The notes under the pieces were generated by a model, which was not told the origin of the DNA, made no database searches, and was given only the letters and a program-made list of their open reading frames with translations. Made by a program: the position numbers and the translations under genes. Of a DNA stretch of 64,000 bases, positions 42,351-53,686 are shown piece after piece. Origin of the DNA: Propioniciclava tarda. Its GTDB lineage: Bacteria > Actinomycetota > Actinomycetes > Propionibacteriales > Propionibacteriaceae. Numbering within the stretch: the stretch's first letter is position 1; every line of letters begins with the position of its first letter. The stretch spans positions 248,001-312,000 of the forward strand of contig NZ_FXTL01000002.1 in assembly GCF_900182665.1 (NCBI RefSeq), in the 5' to 3' direction.

Positions 42351-44269
42351 TCGAGGTGGTTGCGGACGCCTGAGCGCGCCGCCGTGGACGCATCGTCTGC
42401 AGCCGCGGCGCGTTCCACCAGCTGGCGGGCGATCGCCTGGGCCGACAGCCCGAGAGAGTCGATGAGTTCGTCGCGGGACGCGTGATCCAGGAAGCTGGCC
42501 GGGATCCCGACGTTCTTGATCGTCGTCGGCACGCTCGCGTCCTGCAGGGCGAGAGCGAGGCGGGCACCCAGGCCGCCCACGACGAGGCTGTCCTCGACCG
42601 TGACGACGTGCTCGTAGTCGCGACACAGGTCAACCAGGTCGGCGCTGACCGGCAGCGACCACACCGGGTCGACCACCGTGCAGGGGACGCCCTGGTCGCC
42701 GAGGCGGCGTCCGATGTCGGCGGCGAGGCTCGCGAACTGGCCGTAGCCCACCACGAGCAGGCGGGCGCCCGGGGCGTCCGCCAAGACGTCGACCTGACCG
42801 ACGCGACGGAGCGCGGGCAGCGGCGGGGGCACGGCCTCCTTGGAGAAGCGGATCACCGTGGGGGCGTCCGAGATGGCGACGGCGCACTCGAGGGCCTCGA
42901 TGAGGCGCGTCTCGTCGCGCGGCGCAGCGAGGTGAAGCCCGGGAACGAGGCCCATGATCGAGTGGTCCCACATGCCGTTGTGGCTCGCGCCGTCGGGGCC
43001 CGTGAGGCCCGCCCGGTCGAGCACGAAGGTGACGCCGAGCTTGTGCAGGGCGACGTCCATGAGGACCTGGTCGAACGCCCGGTTGAGGAAGGTCGCGTAC
43101 AGGGCGACGACGGGATGGAACCCGCCGCGGGCCAGTCCGGCGGCGAAGGTGACCGCGTGCTGTTCGGCGATGCCCACGTCGAAGCAGCGATCGGGGAACG
43201 CCTCGGCGAAGGGCCCGAGCCCGACGGGGTGCAGCATCGCGGCCGTGATCGCCACAACGTCCGGACGCCCCTCGCCCAGATGGACCATCTGCTCGGAGAA
43301 GGCCTTGGTCCAGGTGCGCTTCGCCGCTGTGGTCAGCGGCGCGCCCGTCAGCTCGTCGATCTTGTTGACCGCGTGGAAGCGGTCCTCGTCGTGCTGCTCG
43401 GCGGGCAGGTAGCCCTTTCCCTTCTCGGTGATGACGTGCACGATCACCGGACCCTCGAACTGGCGCGCCGCCTCCAGCGCGGCCTCCAGGGCGCCCAGGT
43501 GATGCCCGTCGACGGGGCCGATGTACTTCAGGCCCAGGTCCGAGAAGAGGCCCTGCGGCGCGAGGACGTCCTTCACCCCGGCCTTGAAGCCGTGCATCAG
43601 CCCGTAGACCGGCCCGCCGACGAGCGGCGTGGCGCGGACCCCCTCCTTGATGGCCCGCAGCGCCTGCTCGTAGCGCTTGTCGGTGCGCAGGCCCTGAAGA
43701 TGGGACGCCAGCCCCCCGACCGTCGGCGTGTAGCTGCGCCCGTTGTCGTTGACGACGATGGTCAGCCTCAGGTCGGGCTGGATCGCGATGTTGTTGAGCG
43801 CCTCCCAGGCCATGCCGCCGGTCAGGGCGCCGTCGCCGATCACCGCGACGACGGTGCGGGTCTTCTCGCCCCTCAGCTGAAAGGCGCGGGCCAGGCCTTC
43901 GGCCCAGGACAGCGACGTCGAGGCGTGGCTGTTCTCGACCCAGTCGTGGCCGGACTCGGCACGCGAGGGGTAGCCCGACAGGCCGCCCTTCTGGCGCAGC
44001 TGAGCGAAGCCCTCACGGCGTCCGGTCAACATCTTGTGAACGTAGCTCTGATGGCCCGTGTCGAAAATGATCGGGTCGCGCGGGCTGTCGAACACGCGGT
44101 GCAGGGCGAGCGTCAGCTCCACCACCCCGAGGTTGGGGCCCAGATGCCCGCCCGTGCGGCTGACGTGACGGATCAGGAAGGTGCGGATCTCCGCGGCCAA
44201 CGCGTCCAACTCGGCACCGGTCAGGGCGCGCAGATCACGGGGCTCACGAATCCGATCCAGCACCGACAT
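42347..44269 (-). CDS. dxs: 1-deoxy-D-xylulose-5-phosphate synthase
   Basis: A 640-residue thiamine-diphosphate enzyme, first step of the MEP isoprenoid pathway. It shows [16 protein letters not shown], the ThDP motif [48 protein letters not shown] (catalytic Glu) and [15 protein letters not shown]. The length is standard. TAGAAT 7 bases before ATG 44269 gives a clear leaderless start. Gene order RNase D-dxs matches Rv2681-Rv2682c. Confidence 0.95.
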   Translation of the reverse strand: MSVLDRIREPRDLRALTGAELDALAAEIRTFLIRHVSRTGGHLGPNLGVVELTLALHRVFDSPRDPIIFDTGHQSYVHKMLTGRREGFAQLRQKGGLSGYPSRAESGHDWVENSHASTSLSWAEGLARAFQLRGEKTRTVVAVIGDGALTGGMAWEALNNIAIQPDLRLTIVVNDNGRSYTPTVGGLASHLQGLRTDKRYEQALRAIKEGVRATPLVGGPVYGLMHGFKAGVKDVLAPQGLFSDLGLKYIGPVDGHHLGALEAALEAARQFEGPVIVHVITEKGKGYLPAEQHDEDRFHAVNKIDELTGAPLTTAAKRTWTKAFSEQMVHLGEGRPDVVAITAAMLHPVGLGPFAEAFPDRCFDVGIAEQHAVTFAAGLARGGFHPVVALYATFLNRAFDQVLMDVALHKLGVTFVLDRAGLTGPDGASHNGMWDHSIMGLVPGLHLAAPRDETRLIEALECAVAISDAPTVIRFSKEAVPPPLPALRRVGQVDVLADAPGARLLVVGYGQFASLAADIGRRLGDQGVPCTVVDPVWSLPVSADLVDLCRDYEHVVTVEDSLVVGGLGARLALALQDASVPTTIKNVGIPASFLDHASRDELIDSLGLSAQAIARQLVERAAAADDASTAARSGVRNHLD

Positions 44270-44276
44270 GGCGGCG

Positions 44277-44282
44277 ATTCTA
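44277..44282 (-). promoter_or_regulatory. Leaderless-type -10 box of dxs
   Basis: TAGAAT on the minus strand, 7 bases before ATG 44269. Confidence 0.6.
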
Positions 44283-44323
44283 GCCCGGACTACGGTCTCG
44301 GCCCATCGGCCCCACGTCGTGCA

Positions 44324-44758
44324 TCACAGCCGTCGAATGAAGACTCCCCCGCGCAGCGCCTCGTCGACGAGCGCGACCTCTCGGCGCTGCCGGACCAGCC
44401 CGGCCTCGAGTTCGAGCCAGGCCTGCGAGGCGTCCGCGATGGCGTCGGCGGGAACGAAGTCGTCGAGATCGGCCCGGCAGGCACTCAGAGCCTCGCGGCA
44501 GGCCGCGAGCTGGGCGTCGACGCACCGCAGGGCGAACATGGCCAGCACGATCGGATGCTTGCGGAGCACGGCGTAGCCGCGGGTATCGGGCGGGCAGGCG
44601 TCCAGGAGGAACGCGGACGCCGTGCGCTCCCAGTCCGGCGAACGCGCGGGACGGACCGCCGAAGGCCACCCCGGAGGCACATAGTTGTCGGTCGTCCCGA
44701 CGGGTCGGCGTGACCGGCCAACCGCCGGCGCTGTTGCCTGCGTGAACCCTCTGGACAT
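44324..44758 (-). CDS. Hypothetical protein
   Basis: 144 residues, soluble, mostly helical in the second half (HPIVLAMFALRCVDAQLAACREAL, then AWLELEAGLVRQRREVALVDEALR). The N-terminal 40 residues are low-complexity and basic. It does not match a family I know. The start is ATG 44758 because GGGAGGTG lies just before it; a good promoter is found upstream (44775-44804). It may be co-transcribed with dxs, but dxs has its own -10. Confidence 0.6.
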   Translation of the reverse strand: MSRGFTQATAPAVGRSRRPVGTTDNYVPPGWPSAVRPARSPDWERTASAFLLDACPPDTRGYAVLRKHPIVLAMFALRCVDAQLAACREALSACRADLDDFVPADAIADASQAWLELEAGLVRQRREVALVDEALRGGVFIRRL

Positions 44759-44774
44759 CGCACCTCCCGTTCGC

Positions 44775-44804
44775 ATATTAGAACAGGTGTGCTAACTGGC
44801 TCAA
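44775..44804 (-). promoter_or_regulatory. Promoter of the hypothetical gene at 44324-44758
   Basis: On the minus strand -35 TTGAGC (44799-44804), an 18-base spacer and -10 TAATAT (44775-44780). It overlaps the end of the preceding membrane-protein gene. Confidence 0.6.
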
Positions 44805-45298
44805 CTGTCCAGGAAGGTGCCGAGCAGGACGAGCGCGCTGATCAGAACGCAGACCCCGGCGATGACCCACGGACGCCAGCGCGACCGCTCCGGGCCCGTC
44901 CAGGTCGCCAGGGCGGCGATGCCCGGGGCCAGCATCAGCGCCAGCCAGCCCCACGAGCCCGCCAGGTCAAGGATCGTCGGCATCGCGAGCACGGCGGTGA
45001 CGCCGACGAGCCACCACTCCCAGCCGAGCCGGAACAGGGGCGCGACGACCGAGACGGCGACCAGTCCGCCGATCAGGCCTCCGATCAGGAAGACGCCCAG
45101 CGAGCAGGTGGCGTCATCGCAGGTCGTCGACTGGATGCCGTCCGCGATGGCAGCGCCAAGGCCGGCGATCATGCCGCCGACGATGGCCGCGACGTAGGAC
45201 CACGCCAGCCGGGCTCCGCGGACGGGTGCTACCCGCCGCGAGACCGCGACGGAGGCGTCCAACGGCCGCGCTACGGGCTTGGCCCGCTTACGCCCCAT
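44801..45298 (-). CDS. Small multi-pass membrane protein
   Basis: 165 residues with about five hydrophobic helices (near 33-53, 68-88, 93-112, 114-128 and 143-161) and a basic N-terminus. Two Cys (TTCDDATCS) sit in the first outside loop and could form a disulfide. No functional motif is seen. GGAGG precedes ATG 45298, and it lies 27 bases after acnA in the same direction, so it is probably in the acnA operon. Confidence 0.7.
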   Translation of the reverse strand: MGRKRAKPVARPLDASVAVSRRVAPVRGARLAWSYVAAIVGGMIAGLGAAIADGIQSTTCDDATCSLGVFLIGGLIGGLVAVSVVAPLFRLGWEWWLVGVTAVLAMPTILDLAGSWGWLALMLAPGIAALATWTGPERSRWRPWVIAGVCVLISALVLLGTFLDS

Positions 45299-45325
45299 CG
45301 GACGCCTCCGAGGCGATCAACGTCG

Positions 45326-48001
<2,676 letters not shown>

Positions 48002-48040
48002 GGGCTCACTCCTGATCGGGCATTGAAACGCGAGCATTTC

Positions 48041-48059
48041 TCTCGACATCGAGATAGTA
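48041..48059 (-). promoter_or_regulatory. Palindromic operator and -10 of acnA
   Basis: TCTCG-ACAT-CGAGA (48041-48054) is a perfect 5-bp-arm palindrome directly downstream of TACTAT (minus strand, 48054-48059), a likely -10. A regulator bound there would block transcription initiation. Confidence 0.5.
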
Positions 48060-48149
48060 GTCCTCGCGTCGACGTCTGACTACATGTCTAGTGCGCAAGC
48101 CTGCCAGAGTCGAGACGATCTCGACGTGCGGCGTCCGCAGATGGCGGGC

Positions 48150-49286
48150 TCAGTCGTCCGGCTGCAGGATCGCGACGCATTCGACGTGGTGCGTCATGGG
48201 AAAAAGGTCGAACGCGCGCAGCGAGTCGACCCGCCAGCCGGCGGCCAGCGCGAGGCCCAGGTCCCGCGCCAAGGACGCAGGATCGCAGGCCACGTACGCC
48301 ACGGCCCGCGGACGGCGTCCGAGGATCTCTCCCAGCACGGACGCCCCGGCCCCGACTCGGGGCGGATCCAGCACGACCAGGTCGACCGCCCTGGGCAGTC
48401 GCCGGAGGGCCTTGTCGACCGATCCGGCGAGGAAGGACGCCTCCGGCACGTTGGTCCGCGCGTGACAGACGGCCGTCTTGCTGCCCTCGACGCCGACCAC
48501 CGACACCCCGCGATCCACGAGCGCCCCGGCGAACAGCCCGACACCGCAATAGAGGTCGAACGCGGACTCCCCCGCCCGGGGCGCCAAGCCGGTCAAGACG
48601 GCGTCGACCAGCGTGTCCGCCGCAGCCGGGTGGACCTGCCAGAAGCCGTCCGCCGCAACCCGCCAGGTGCGTCGGGCGGCCTGTTCCAGGACCGTGTCAT
48701 TCGTTTCGTTCGAGAACCACCGGACGCCGTCGGCGGAGGCCACGCCTACGATGCTGCCGCCAGCAGACGCCGATACGGGCGGCGCCAAAAGCTCCTCGGC
48801 CGCGATCAGGCACCCTGCCTCGGGCAACGGCGTCACCGCGTGCGACCGTGCCGGATGCATCCCCCACGCCTCACCGTCGGAGTGGTACCTGACCCTGGTG
48901 CGCCAGCGCTCAACCGGCGGGACGGCCTCGACCTGACCTGTCCAGGCCAAGCCTGCGAGGCGTCCGAGTTGCTCGGCGACAACCTGGCGTTTCAGCTCGA
49001 GCTGCGCGGCCGGGCGGACGTGCTGGAAGTCGCACCCGCCGCATCGATCGGCGATGCCGCACGGCGTCAGCACGCGGTCGGGGCTCGCCTCCAGCACCTC
49101 CATGACGTCGGCGAACGCATGGCGTTTGGCCGTGGCCGTGATGCGTGCCCGGACCAGTTCACCCTCGAGCGCCCCGCGCAGGAAGACCACCCGGCCGTCC
49201 TCGGTGCGGGCCACCCAGTGGCCGCCGTGGGCGACCTTGGTGACCCGCAGGGGGCCGATCAAAGAGTCGCTGTCGCTGGAGTCCAC
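48150..49286 (-). CDS. TrmA/RumA-family class I RNA (uracil-5) methyltransferase-like protein
   Basis: 378 residues like Rv2689c. An N-terminal TRAM domain (about 5-65) is followed by a Fe-S motif CGIADRCGGCDFQH, the SAM domain AFDLYCGVGLFAGAL, VVLDPPRVG, and the C-terminal AYVACDPASLARD with the catalytic Cys. The target is probably a uridine in rRNA or tRNA. The GTG start at 49286 has TAGAGT 8 bases upstream. Codons 108-117 (QLGRLAGLAW) carry the second copy of a 24-base exact repeat found in the pfp-gcvP terminator. Confidence 0.87.
   Translation of the reverse strand: MDSSDSDSLIGPLRVTKVAHGGHWVARTEDGRVVFLRGALEGELVRARITATAKRHAFADVMEVLEASPDRVLTPCGIADRCGGCDFQHVRPAAQLELKRQVVAEQLGRLAGLAWTGQVEAVPPVERWRTRVRYHSDGEAWGMHPARSHAVTPLPEAGCLIAAEELLAPPVSASAGGSIVGVASADGVRWFSNETNDTVLEQAARRTWRVAADGFWQVHPAAADTLVDAVLTGLAPRAGESAFDLYCGVGLFAGALVDRGVSVVGVEGSKTAVCHARTNVPEASFLAGSVDKALRRLPRAVDLVVLDPPRVGAGASVLGEILGRRPRAVAYVACDPASLARDLGLALAAGWRVDSLRAFDLFPMTHHVECVAILQPDD
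48943..48966. repeat. 24-base exact repeat, copy 2 (copy 1 at 27047-27070)
   Basis: The bases starting CAGGCCAAGCCTGCG and ending AGGCGTCCG are identical to the centre and right arm of the pfp-gcvP terminator. Here they lie inside a coding region. Confidence 0.6.
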
Positions 49287-49351
49287 GGCGTTAGACTCTA
49301 GCGACGCCGACCCGGTGACCCGGTCGGTGAACCCGCCGAAAGGGATTGATC

Positions 49352-50014
49352 GTGCACGTCGTCATCATGGGCTGCGGACGCGTGGGCTCTTCGCTGGCGC
49401 GGAGCCTGGAGCGGCGCGGCCACTCCGTCGCGGTGATCGACATCGATCCGGACGCCTTCCGCCGGCTCGGCCCGTCGTACCGCGGGCGCACCGTCAAGGG
49501 TGTCGGCTTCGACCGCAAGGTGCTGGAGGCGGCGGGCATCAAGGAGGCCGACGGCTTCGCCGCGGTGTCTTCGGGTGACAACAGCAACATCCTGGCCGCG
49601 CGCGTCGTCCGCGAGACGTACGGCGTCCACAACGTCGTCGCCCGCATCTACGACCAGGGCCGCGCCGCGGTCTACGAGCGCTTGGGCATCCCGTCCGTCG
49701 CGACCGTGCGGTGGGCGTCCGACCAGGTGCTGCGGCGACTGCTGCCCGAAGGCTCCGAGCCGCAGTGGCGCGACCCGTCCGGCACGGTGCGGTTGATCCA
49801 GGTCTCGGCGCACGTGGGCTGGGTCGGGCGCCGCGTCCGGGACCTGCAGAAGGCTGCGTCGGCGCCGATCCCGTTCATCCTGCGGTTCGGCCAGGGCATG
49901 GTCCCGGACGAGCAGACGATCGTGCAGGACGGCGACCTGATCTACGTCGGCTGCGCCAACACCGACGTGGACTCCATCGAGACGATCCTCGGCAACCCGC
50001 CGGCCAAGAACTAG
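49352..50014 (+). CDS. TrkA-family potassium uptake regulatory protein, CeoB type
   Basis: A 220-residue cytoplasmic subunit with an RCK_N Rossmann domain (VHVVIMGCGRVGSSLARSL, VIDIDPDAF) and an RCK_C domain (about 140-215, LIQVSAHVGWVGRRV). It binds NAD(H) or ATP and gates a Trk/Ktr K+ channel. GTG 49352 follows AAGGG by 7 bases. Paired with a second TrkA-type gene 10 bases downstream, like ceoB-ceoC of Mycobacterium. The membrane channel itself is not in the window. Confidence 0.88.
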   Translation: MHVVIMGCGRVGSSLARSLERRGHSVAVIDIDPDAFRRLGPSYRGRTVKGVGFDRKVLEAAGIKEADGFAAVSSGDNSNILAARVVRETYGVHNVVARIYDQGRAAVYERLGIPSVATVRWASDQVLRRLLPEGSEPQWRDPSGTVRLIQVSAHVGWVGRRVRDLQKAASAPIPFILRFGQGMVPDEQTIVQDGDLIYVGCANTDVDSIETILGNPPAKN

Positions 50015-50024
50015 GGGCAACAAC

Positions 50025-50711
50025 ATGCGCGTGGCAATCGCCGGGGCCGGCAACGTCGGACGCTCTATCGCCAGGGAACTGCTCGCGAACGGGCACAAGG
50101 TGCTGCTGATCGATCGGGAGCCTGCGGCCATCAAGACCGACAGCGTTCCCGGGGCCGACTGGTTGCTCGCGGACGCCTGCGAGGTCGACTCCCTCGAAGA
50201 GGCGCGCCTGGACCAGTGCGACGTCGCCATCGCCGCGACTGGCGACGACAAGGCGAACCTGGTGCACTCCCTGCTCGCCAAGACGGAGTTCTCGGTGCCG
50301 CGGACGGTCGCCCGGGTGAACCATCCGAGCAACGAATGGATGTTCGACGACGTCTGGGGCGTGGATGTCGCGGTCTCGACGCCGCGGCTGATCTGCGCCC
50401 TGGTCGAGGAGGCCGTGACCGTGGGTGACCTCGTCCGGCTGTTCAGCTTCCGGGGCGGCACCACCAACTTGGTCGAGATGACCCTGCCGCACACGAGTCC
50501 GCAGATCGGCCGCCGCGTCGGTGAGCTGGAGCTGCCGGGCGACTTCGTGGTGGTGGCCCTGATCCGCGATCGTCAGGCTCGCCCGCCGCAGGCGGACACC
50601 ACCTTGGCGGGTGGCGATGAGCTGCTGCTCATCGGCGACCCGGCCCACGAGCTCGCCCTGACCGAGTACCTGGCTCCGGGGGGACGGCGCTCGACGCTCG
50701 AGGCCGAGTGA
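50025..50711 (+). CDS. TrkA-family potassium uptake regulatory protein, CeoC type
   Basis: 228 residues with MRVAIAGAGNVGRSIARELL and LLIDREP (nucleotide-binding), then AIAATGDDKANLVHSLLAK, and an RCK_C domain near the C-terminus (GRRVGELELPGDFVVVALIR). It is the second half of the ceoB-ceoC pair and would form a heteromer with it on a K+ channel. In Mycobacterium a DUF3159 membrane protein gene follows; here the OB-fold gene comes directly. Confidence 0.88.
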   Translation: MRVAIAGAGNVGRSIARELLANGHKVLLIDREPAAIKTDSVPGADWLLADACEVDSLEEARLDQCDVAIAATGDDKANLVHSLLAKTEFSVPRTVARVNHPSNEWMFDDVWGVDVAVSTPRLICALVEEAVTVGDLVRLFSFRGGTTNLVEMTLPHTSPQIGRRVGELELPGDFVVVALIRDRQARPPQADTTLAGGDELLLIGDPAHELALTEYLAPGGRRSTLEAE

Positions 50712-50714
50712 GCC

Positions 50715-51071
50715 TCAGAGCAGCGTGTACAGGGGGTTGTAGATCTTCCGCTTGCCGTCGGCGTCGCTGAGGCGTCCCTCGGCCTTGAGGACGCGTCCCG
50801 GCTCGATGCCCGGGATCGACGGGCGGCCCATCCAGACCAGCGTCACCGTGGCCGTGCCGTCGTCGAGCTGAGCCTCGAGCCAGTTGGCCGTCGCGCGCTG
50901 CACTTCCGACACAGACCTGATGGTGCCCTTGAGCACGACGTATTGCCGATCGGACGCCTCGGCGATCTTGTCCGCGGTCGAGCGCTGGGCGCTCAGCCGG
51001 GGATCCTCCCAGGCCCCCTCCTCGGACCCGACTCCGATGCGGCCGAGCCAGCGGCGTAGCGGCGACGGCAA
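50715..51071 (-). CDS. OB-fold nucleic-acid-binding protein (Rv2694c type)
   Basis: 118 residues with an OB-fold core (about 42-115: YVVLKGTIRSVSEVQRATANWLEAQLDDGTATVTLVWMGR in sequence order). Related to the tRNA-anticodon/ssDNA-binding OB family. Function is unknown. TTG 51071 is 3 bases after the DUF3710 stop with GAGG 8 bases before it, so translation is coupled. Last gene of the DUF3093-dut-DUF3710-OB operon. Confidence 0.8.
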   Translation of the reverse strand: MPSPLRRWLGRIGVGSEEGAWEDPRLSAQRSTADKIAEASDRQYVVLKGTIRSVSEVQRATANWLEAQLDDGTATVTLVWMGRPSIPGIEPGRVLKAEGRLSDADGKRKIYNPLYTLL

Positions 51072-51074
51072 TGG

Positions 51075-51764
51075 TCAGCCCTCGGCGCCGGGCAGGTCCG
51101 GCAGGACGAGCGTGATCAACTCGCCGGGGACGCGCGGCGCATCGTCGCGGTGGACGATGACGTTGCGGAAGAACTCGGCGAAAACGTCAGCCGGCTCCTC
51201 CTCGCCGGCGACGAGTGCCGCCTGGCCCATCACCGTGCCGCGCAGCACCCAGCGCGGACCGTCGACCAGCCACACCCGCGACACGTGGAACAGCTGCTCG
51301 CCTTCGGGGCCCTCCATGGGCAGCACGCGCTTGAGCTCGAGCCCGAAGGGTCCGTCCTGGACCTCGGCCGTGCCGCCTTGCTGCTCGGCCTCCTCGACGG
51401 CGTCCTCGCGCAGTTCGTCGGCCAGTCCCCCGCTGGTCGGCGCCGCGAAGAGCTCGAGCTGCAGGCCGGAGTTCTCGTGCATGGCGAGAGCCGAGTAGAT
51501 CGTCTGTGTCTGCGTGTCGCCCTGGAACTGCAGTCCCATGCCCTCGAACGGGGTGATGGTCAGGGGTCCCAGCGCCAGCCGGGACACCGCGTCGCCGGTG
51601 AGGTCGACCTCCGAGGCGTCGAAGGGTCCGTCTGCGCGGGGATCGTGGCTGACCGTGGACGCCTCGTCGGCTCCGTCCGCCGTCTCCGGTTCTGTCCCGT
51701 CCTCGGACGCCGTCAGGTCAGCCTCGTCCGGCTGGACAGCACGGTCACGTCGTCCAAAGATCAC
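51075..51764 (-). CDS. DUF3710 domain-containing protein
   Basis: A 229-residue actinobacterial protein (Rv2696c type). The first 50 residues are acidic and disordered; the conserved domain (about 52-225) holds GPFDASEVDL, LQFQGDTQTQTIYSALAMHENSGLQLELFAAP and VWLVDGPRWVLRGTV. No function is known. GTG 51764 has GAGGAG 5 bases upstream and follows dut by 2 bases. Confidence 0.85.
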   Translation of the reverse strand: MIFGRRDRAVQPDEADLTASEDGTEPETADGADEASTVSHDPRADGPFDASEVDLTGDAVSRLALGPLTITPFEGMGLQFQGDTQTQTIYSALAMHENSGLQLELFAAPTSGGLADELREDAVEEAEQQGGTAEVQDGPFGLELKRVLPMEGPEGEQLFHVSRVWLVDGPRWVLRGTVMGQAALVAGEEEPADVFAEFFRNVIVHRDDAPRVPGELITLVLPDLPGAEG

Positions 51765-51766
51765 GT

Positions 51767-52258
51767 CTACTCCTCGATCTGCGCGGCGTCCGGATCTCGG
51801 CGCCAGGTCTGGATGCCCCCGGTGGAGCCGTGGCCGTTCCCGCCACGCTCCGTCGAGGTTAGTGCCGACACCTCGGTGAACACAGCGCGTCCTACGCGTT
51901 GGAAGACCAGCTGTGCGATGAGATCGCCGCGCGACAGCTCAACCGTCCGCTCCCGGTCGGTGTTCAACAAGCAGACCTTGATCTCGCCCCGGTAGCCGGC
52001 GTCCACCGTGCCGGGCGCGTTCACGATCGTGATGCCCGACCGTGCGGCCAGGCCCGATCGGGGGTGGACGAAGGCGGCCCAGCCCTCGGGCACGGCCAGG
52101 GCAACGCCTGTCGGCAACAGGCGACGCTCGCCGGGGGCGAGCACGGCGTCGATCGCCGTGCACAGGTCCGCACCGGCATCGCCGGGATGGGCGTAGCGCG
52201 GCAGCGGCAGCTCGGGATCGAGGCGCACGATCTGCACGATCGGCTCCTCGACGCTCAC
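51767..52258 (-). CDS. dut: Deoxyuridine 5'-triphosphate nucleotidohydrolase
   Basis: A 163-residue trimeric dUTPase. The five motifs are [10 protein letters not shown] (I), [12 protein letters not shown] (II, III in [17 protein letters not shown]), [10 protein letters not shown] (IV) and the C-terminal [10 protein letters not shown] (V). It keeps uracil out of DNA and makes dUMP for thymidylate. GTG 52258 overlaps the DUF3093 stop (GTGA); the frame to 52627 is only an open shadow of that gene. Confidence 0.95.
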   Translation of the reverse strand: MSVEEPIVQIVRLDPELPLPRYAHPGDAGADLCTAIDAVLAPGERRLLPTGVALAVPEGWAAFVHPRSGLAARSGITIVNAPGTVDAGYRGEIKVCLLNTDRERTVELSRGDLIAQLVFQRVGRAVFTEVSALTSTERGGNGHGSTGGIQTWRRDPDAAQIEE

Positions 52259-52758
52259 GAGGCTGGCCCGGGGCGATTCGGGGAGGTCAGCGCGCGGGCC
52301 AAGCCGGCGGGCGAGCGGGTGCCGACGAGCCAGTACGGATGCGGGTCGGCCGCATCGCGGACGCCCACCTCGACCGCTTTGAGCAAGAAGGGCCGCGTGA
52401 CCACGAACGCCCTCAGGTCGGCGTCCCGGCCGAGGCGGAGGCGGCTGGACTCGGCGTCCAAGGCGGTGACCGGGCCGAGATACTCCCACTCCAGCAAGGA
52501 TCGACCCACCCACAGCCCCCGCGAGTCGACGCGGATGCGCACGCTGCCGACCCACAGCAACACGGTGGCGATCCCGCACGCGGTCAGGATGGCGGAGCCC
52601 ACGGCGTACCAAGGACCTAGGTACCACCCGATCGCCGTGACGAAGGACAGTCCGACCCCGAAAGCGATGACCCAGTAGGACCAGGGGGCGTACAGGCGCT
52701 CGGTGTACGACGACGCGGGCACGGTGTCCCCTTGCCGCCTGACGCTTGCTGTCTCCAC
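52255..52758 (-). CDS. DUF3093 membrane protein
   Basis: A 167-residue actinobacterial protein (Rv2698 type) with two transmembrane helices (about 28-46 and 51-70) and a C-terminal soluble domain ([20 protein letters not shown]). Unknown function. It heads the dut operon. TAGGTT lies 6 bases before GTG 52758, a clear leaderless start. Always found beside dut in related genomes, as I recall. Confidence 0.88.
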   Translation of the reverse strand: METASVRRQGDTVPASSYTERLYAPWSYWVIAFGVGLSFVTAIGWYLGPWYAVGSAILTACGIATVLLWVGSVRIRVDSRGLWVGRSLLEWEYLGPVTALDAESSRLRLGRDADLRAFVVTRPFLLKAVEVGVRDAADPHPYWLVGTRSPAGLARALTSPNRPGPAS

Positions 52759-52764
52759 GAAGAC

Positions 52765-52770
52765 AACCTA
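52765..52770 (-). promoter_or_regulatory. Leaderless-type -10 box of the DUF3093-dut operon
   Basis: TAGGTT on the minus strand, 6 bases before GTG 52758. Confidence 0.6.
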
Positions 52771-52850
52771 GCGCGATGCAACCGGACGCCGCCTAGGATG
52801 GGAGCGCATCGGCGGCCGGACAAGGCCGCCTACCTGGCCCGGGAGTCGAG

Positions 52851-53144
52851 ATGGCAGTCACGCGCAACCTGATGTTCAACGCCTACTCGGGCGCGATCGC
52901 CGCGGCGACCGCCGTGGTGGCGAACAAGATCGTGGAGTCGGTGTGGCGGTCGGTGACCGGCGAGGAGCCGCCGGAGCCCAACGACCCCAGCACGCCCCCC
53001 AACAAGGCGTTCGCCTGGGTGCTCGCGAACGCGATCGGCATCGGAATCTTGGGCGTCGCCGCCAACCGGTTCGCCGCCGGGCGCTGGGCCAAGTTCACCG
53101 GCGAACAGCCTCCGAGCACGCGCTCGGTCAACCTCAAGCTGTAG
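52851..53144 (+). CDS. DUF4235 domain-containing protein
   Basis: 97 residues with two short hydrophobic helices (about 12-30 and 56-72) and the AYSGAIAAATAVVANKIVESVWRSVTGEEPPEP signature in register. Probably a small membrane protein; no role known. GGGAG lies 5 bases before ATG 52851. Convergent with the DUF4193 gene. Confidence 0.8.
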   Translation: MAVTRNLMFNAYSGAIAAATAVVANKIVESVWRSVTGEEPPEPNDPSTPPNKAFAWVLANAIGIGILGVAANRFAAGRWAKFTGEQPPSTRSVNLKL

Positions 53145-53157
53145 TGGGCTCAGGCTG

Positions 53158-53171
53158 GAGCGGGCCCGCTC
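53158..53171. terminator. Palindrome between DUF4235 and DUF4193 genes
   Basis: GAGCGGGCCCGCTC, a perfect 14-base palindrome extended by GGCT...AGCC, between convergent genes. Likely a bidirectional stem. Confidence 0.45.
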
Positions 53172-53466
53172 AGCCCGCGCAGTCGACGCAGTAGAGGACG
53201 CCGTTCTTCTCTTCGGCGATCTGGCTGCGGTGCTTCACCAGGAAGCATGATGAGCAGGTGAACTCGTCCGCCTGACGGGGCAGCACCCGGACGGTCAACT
53301 CCTCGTGCGACAGGTCCGCGCCGGGCAACTCGAACGTCTCGGCGGCCTCTACCTCATCCTCGTCGACCTTGCCGGAATTCTTGTCATTGCGGCGGGTCTT
53401 GAGTTCTTCGATGCTGTCTTCGCTCTCCTCGTCGGTCTTGCGAGGTGCGTCGTAGTCGGTGGCCAT
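53170..53466 (-). CDS. DUF4193 zinc-ribbon-like protein
   Basis: 98 residues (Rv2699c type). MATDYDAPRKTDEE begins the family; the C-terminal CSSCFLVKHRSQIAEE and CVDCAG supply four Cys for one zinc. The middle is acidic. AGGAAAGGA precedes ATG 53466. Unknown function, kept next to the dut region in actinobacteria. Confidence 0.88.
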   Translation of the reverse strand: MATDYDAPRKTDEESEDSIEELKTRRNDKNSGKVDEDEVEAAETFELPGADLSHEELTVRVLPRQADEFTCSSCFLVKHRSQIAEEKNGVLYCVDCAG

Positions 53467-53686
53467 GGTTCCTTTCCTGAAGGTGACTCCGCTGAACCGA
53501 GGCATGAATATCACATGACGGCAAGGAGTGCAGGTTGTGGTCGTGAATCGGGGTGTCCAGCGGCACGCCAGCGGGCCCGGCGTGGCGCGATCCCCGACCT
53601 TGCCAGCGGCACAATCGTCGGTCGAGGCGGTAGGTTACTCACCAGCAGCCACCCACGACTTCGAACACGACCACGAAAGATGCCAG

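Noticed and set aside
42482-44713. 743-codon plus-strand frame over dxs
   Set aside because: It mirrors dxs codons; dxs on the minus strand is full-length with all catalytic motifs.
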